A stretch of 38,659 nt of DNA from an uncultured Burkholderiales bacterium. Its GTDB lineage: Bacteria; Pseudomonadota; Gammaproteobacteria; Burkholderiales; Burkholderiaceae_C. Location: assembly GCA_903906635.1 (NCBI GenBank), contig CAIVLE010000076.1, positions 1 through 38,659 on the forward strand, written 5' to 3'. Below the pieces are notes generated by a model, which saw nothing but the letters and a program-made list of their open reading frames with translations, was not told where the DNA came from and did no database searches. The position numbers were made by a program, and so were the translations under genes. This document shows positions 36,970-38,659 of this stretch, in pieces; position 1 is the first letter of the stretch, and the number at the start of each line of letters is the position of its first letter.

Positions 36970-37042
36970 CGGGCCACCCCAAGGGAGGCCAACAACGCCC
37001 CCACGGGGGGCTGCGAATACTCGAAGTGATGAGCGTGGGCGC
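36970..37042. repeat. Palindromic intergenic repeat between nuoC and nuoD
   Basis: Two GC-rich hairpins sit side by side: GGCCACCC (36972-36979) with GGGAGGCC (36983-36990, one mismatch) and GCCCCC (36997-37002) with GGGGGC (37006-37011, perfect). A further arm CGTGGGCGC (37034-37042) can pair with GCCCCCACG (36997-37005). I recall similar dispersed repeats in Comamonadaceae genomes; this is recollection, not a search. Here it interrupts an otherwise packed operon. Confidence 0.75.
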
Positions 37043-37048
37043 GATGCA

Positions 37049-37660
37049 TCATGCCAAGCCGCCGTAGTTGTCTTCGCGGATGATGCGCGGCGTGATCTCG
37101 CGCGGCTCAATGGTGACCGGCTGGTACACCACACGTTTTTGTTCTGCGTCGTAGCGCATTTCGACGTAACCCGAAGTCGGGAAGTCTTTGCGAAATGGGT
37201 GACCAATGAAGCCATAGTCAGTCAAGATGCGACGCAAGTCTTCGTGGCCTTCAAACACAATCCCAAAAAGGTCAAAGGCTTCGCGCTCAAACCAGTTGGC
37301 AGAACTCCACAAATCATTGACCGATGCCACCAAAGGCATGTCATCGCTGAGCGCGAACACGCGCACACGCAAACGCCAGTTATGGGCAATTGACAGCAAA
37401 TGGCTCACCACAGCAAAGCGTGGCGCGTCGCTGAATTTGGAATGGGCACCATCTTTGTAGCTGGAGTAGTCCAGCCCACACACATCGATGAGTTGCTCAA
37501 AGCACAACCGGGCATCATCGCGCAAGGTCTGCATGACCGCGTGGTAATTGGCGGCTGACACAGTCAGTGTGACTTCGCCCAATGCCTCATCGAGTTGCTG
37601 GATGGTCTCGCCCAGCACGTCTTTTAGGTTGGCTTGGAGCGTATGAATAGAGTGGCTCAT
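37049..37660 (-). CDS. nuoC: NADH-quinone oxidoreductase subunit C
   Basis: A 203-residue 30-kDa-type subunit of the connecting module, separate from NuoD (fused in E. coli). Seen are [29 protein letters not shown], and the signature [14 protein letters not shown] followed by [12 protein letters not shown] 37660 (MSHSIHTLQ) is used because the frame upstream lies in nuoB; AGGA precedes it. It is 14 bp after nuoB. Confidence 0.96.
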   Translation of the reverse strand: MSHSIHTLQANLKDVLGETIQQLDEALGEVTLTVSAANYHAVMQTLRDDARLCFEQLIDVCGLDYSSYKDGAHSKFSDAPRFAVVSHLLSIAHNWRLRVRVFALSDDMPLVASVNDLWSSANWFEREAFDLFGIVFEGHEDLRRILTDYGFIGHPFRKDFPTSGYVEMRYDAEQKRVVYQPVTIEPREITPRIIREDNYGGLA

Positions 37661-37674
37661 GGTCACAGTCCTGC

Positions 37675-38151
37675 TCAACGCGCAATGGTGTTTTCGCGGC
37701 GAATCTTGCTTTGCAATTGCAAGATGCCATACAACAAGGCCTCCGCCGTGGGCGGGCAACCGGGCACATACACATCCACCGGCACCACACGGTCACAACC
37801 GCGCACCACCGAGTAGCTGTAGTGGTAGTAACCACCCCCATTGGCACATGAGCCCATGGACAAGACCCAGCGCGGCTCAGACATTTGGTCATAGACCTTG
37901 CGCAGAGCCGGTGCCATTTTGTTGCACAAAGTGCCAGCCACGATCATCAGATCAGACTGGCGTGGACTGGGACGAAACAACATGCCAAAGCGGTCAATGT
38001 CGTAACGAGCCGCGCCCGCATGCATCATCTCAACCGCACAACAAGCCAGACCAAAGGTCATGGGCCACAAAGAGCCTGTCTTGGCCCAATTCACCACCGA
38101 GTCGTAAGACGTGGTGATGAAGCCTTCTTTGAAAACGCCTTCAAGTGACAT
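37675..38151 (-). CDS. nuoB: NADH-quinone oxidoreductase subunit B
   Basis: A 158-residue PSST-type subunit carrying cluster N2, the last iron-sulfur centre before quinone. Ligands are C37, C38 (LACCAVEMM), C102 (GSCANGGG) and C132 (VPGCPPTAE), including the tandem cysteines unique to this subunit. [13 protein letters not shown] is the quinone-site loop. It lies 9 bp after nuoA. Confidence 0.97.
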   Translation of the reverse strand: MSLEGVFKEGFITTSYDSVVNWAKTGSLWPMTFGLACCAVEMMHAGAARYDIDRFGMLFRPSPRQSDLMIVAGTLCNKMAPALRKVYDQMSEPRWVLSMGSCANGGGYYHYSYSVVRGCDRVVPVDVYVPGCPPTAEALLYGILQLQSKIRRENTIAR

Positions 38152-38160
38152 AGTCGATCC

Positions 38161-38520
38161 TTATTCCCAGTCGATGGCGCCCTTGATCCACATGTAGGCG
38201 AAGCCGACTACCAAGATGGCAAGGAAGATCATCATGTCGATGAAGCCAATGAAACCAATTTCCTTGAGCGCAACAGCCCAAGGAAACAAAAAAGCAATTT
38301 CGAGATCGAACAAAATAAAGAGGATGGCGATCAAGTAGTACCGCACATCAAACTTCATACGGGCATCTTCAAATGCCTCAAAACCGCACTCGTAGGGTGA
38401 GTTTTTAGCGGGGTCCGGACGATTGGGACCTAAGAGATAACCCAGAACTTGGGGGGCAACCCCCACGCCAAGGCCCACAAGGATAAACAAGAGGACGGGG
38501 AGGTACTGTTCAAGGCTCAT
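38161..38520 (-). CDS. nuoA: NADH-quinone oxidoreductase subunit A
   Basis: A 119-residue, three-helix membrane subunit at the quinone cavity. The long loop [21 protein letters not shown], with its conserved Cys and acidic residues, and [12 protein letters not shown] in helix 2 identify it. First gene of the operon, on the same strand as and 87 bp downstream of a tRNA-Leu. The ribosome site is weak (GCGAGATTGCG before the ATG). Confidence 0.96.
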   Translation of the reverse strand: MSLEQYLPVLLFILVGLGVGVAPQVLGYLLGPNRPDPAKNSPYECGFEAFEDARMKFDVRYYLIAILFILFDLEIAFLFPWAVALKEIGFIGFIDMMIFLAILVVGFAYMWIKGAIDWE

Positions 38521-38607
38521 CGCAATCTCGCGGTGTGACTAGTTGTTCTTAGTCTGCGAGTCTGCCTCAACCAGTTGACACCAAGTTGACAGCAGACTAT
38601 GTTTGGA
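38521..38607 (-). promoter_or_regulatory. nuo leader between tRNA-Leu and nuoA
   Basis: The 87-bp gap has paired direct repeats: CCAGTTGACA (38571-38580) and CCAAGTTGACA (38581-38591), and AGTCTGC twice (38551-38557, 38559-38565) with its complement GCAGACT at 38592-38598, able to form a stem. I cannot place a convincing -35/-10, so nuo may be transcribed from beyond the window through the tRNA. Role inferred from position only. Confidence 0.45.
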
Positions 38608-38659
38608 TGGTGCCGTCGGCGAGACTCGAACTCGCACAGCTTTCGCCACTACCCCCTCA
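38608..38659 (-). tRNA. tRNA-Leu (anticodon GAG), 3' part; 5' part lies beyond the window
   Basis: On the minus strand the sequence starts at the U before the anticodon (TGAG, then the GGTAG half of the anticodon stem), has a long variable arm TGGCGAAAGCTGT typical of tRNA-Leu/Ser, a T arm GCGAG-TTCGAGT-CTCGC, acceptor strand CGACGGC, discriminator A, and an encoded CCA (38610-38608). The layout matches bacterial tRNA-Leu(GAG). Confidence 0.92.

Noticed and set aside
1-38659. A hidden defence, secretion or biosynthetic island
   Set aside because: Every large open frame maps to a recognised housekeeping or respiratory family; no integrase, transposase, restriction, toxin-antitoxin or NRPS/PKS signature was seen.

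Overview
The window reads as ordinary chromosome of a betaproteobacterium of the order Burkholderiales, most likely the family Comamonadaceae (a Limnohabitans/Rhodoferax-like relative). The reasons are the ccoI-ccoS-ccoN order, the 14-gene nuo operon preceded by tRNA-Leu, the histone deacetylase-like/MscS/etfB-etfA/acyl-CoA dehydrogenase block, a 73-residue Trp-rich TIGR02450-type protein, and an intergenic palindromic repeat of a kind I associate with this family. This placement is inference from gene content and protein likeness; no database was searched. Coding density is very high, and no phage, transposon, CRISPR array or defence island is visible.

Layout. Positions 1-3342 (minus strand) carry the micro-oxic cbb3 oxidase region: ccoI (copper-transporting P-type ATPase), ccoS (assembly factor) and the first 297 codons of ccoN. 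A perfect FNR/Anr box sits at -41.5 from a predicted ccoN start site, and a second, near-perfect box lies between ccoI and a divergent uspA-type gene. Positions 3967-10885 (minus) hold a flavin/acyl-CoA block: nitronate monooxygenase-like protein, acyl-CoA dehydrogenase, etfA, etfB, an MscS-like channel and a histone deacetylase-family hydrolase. A perfect 20-bp palindrome upstream of etfB looks like an operator. Positions 10985-14677 (plus) carry a lytic transglycosylase, the small TIGR02450-type protein, a gene-free stretch with 8-bp tandem repeats, and a membrane O-acyltransferase with an SGNH domain. Positions 14698-23867 are housekeeping: queG, tsaE, amiC, a class V PLP enzyme, a VF530-type protein, dedA, mutL, miaA, a DUF1178 protein and an ADP-ribose pyrophosphatase-like Nudix protein. 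Positions 24044-38520 (minus) hold the complete respiratory complex I operon nuoA-N, ending in a terminator. The window closes inside a tRNA-Leu(GAG).

How the genes work together. Two respiratory modules flank the window: NADH dehydrogenase I feeds quinone, and the cbb3 oxidase consumes O2 at low oxygen. The ETF/acyl-CoA dehydrogenase pair delivers electrons from acyl-CoA oxidation to the same quinone pool. The middle is cell-wall and RNA/DNA maintenance.

The most surprising observation is in ccoN. The codon aligned with the active-site tyrosine of cbb3 oxidases (Tyr251, cross-linked to the CuB histidine in the Pseudomonas stutzeri enzyme) reads GAC (Asp) instead of TAC/TAT, while the haem and copper histidines are intact. 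I found no convincing undescribed multi-gene system. The other points of interest are regulatory sites, repeats and gene overlaps.
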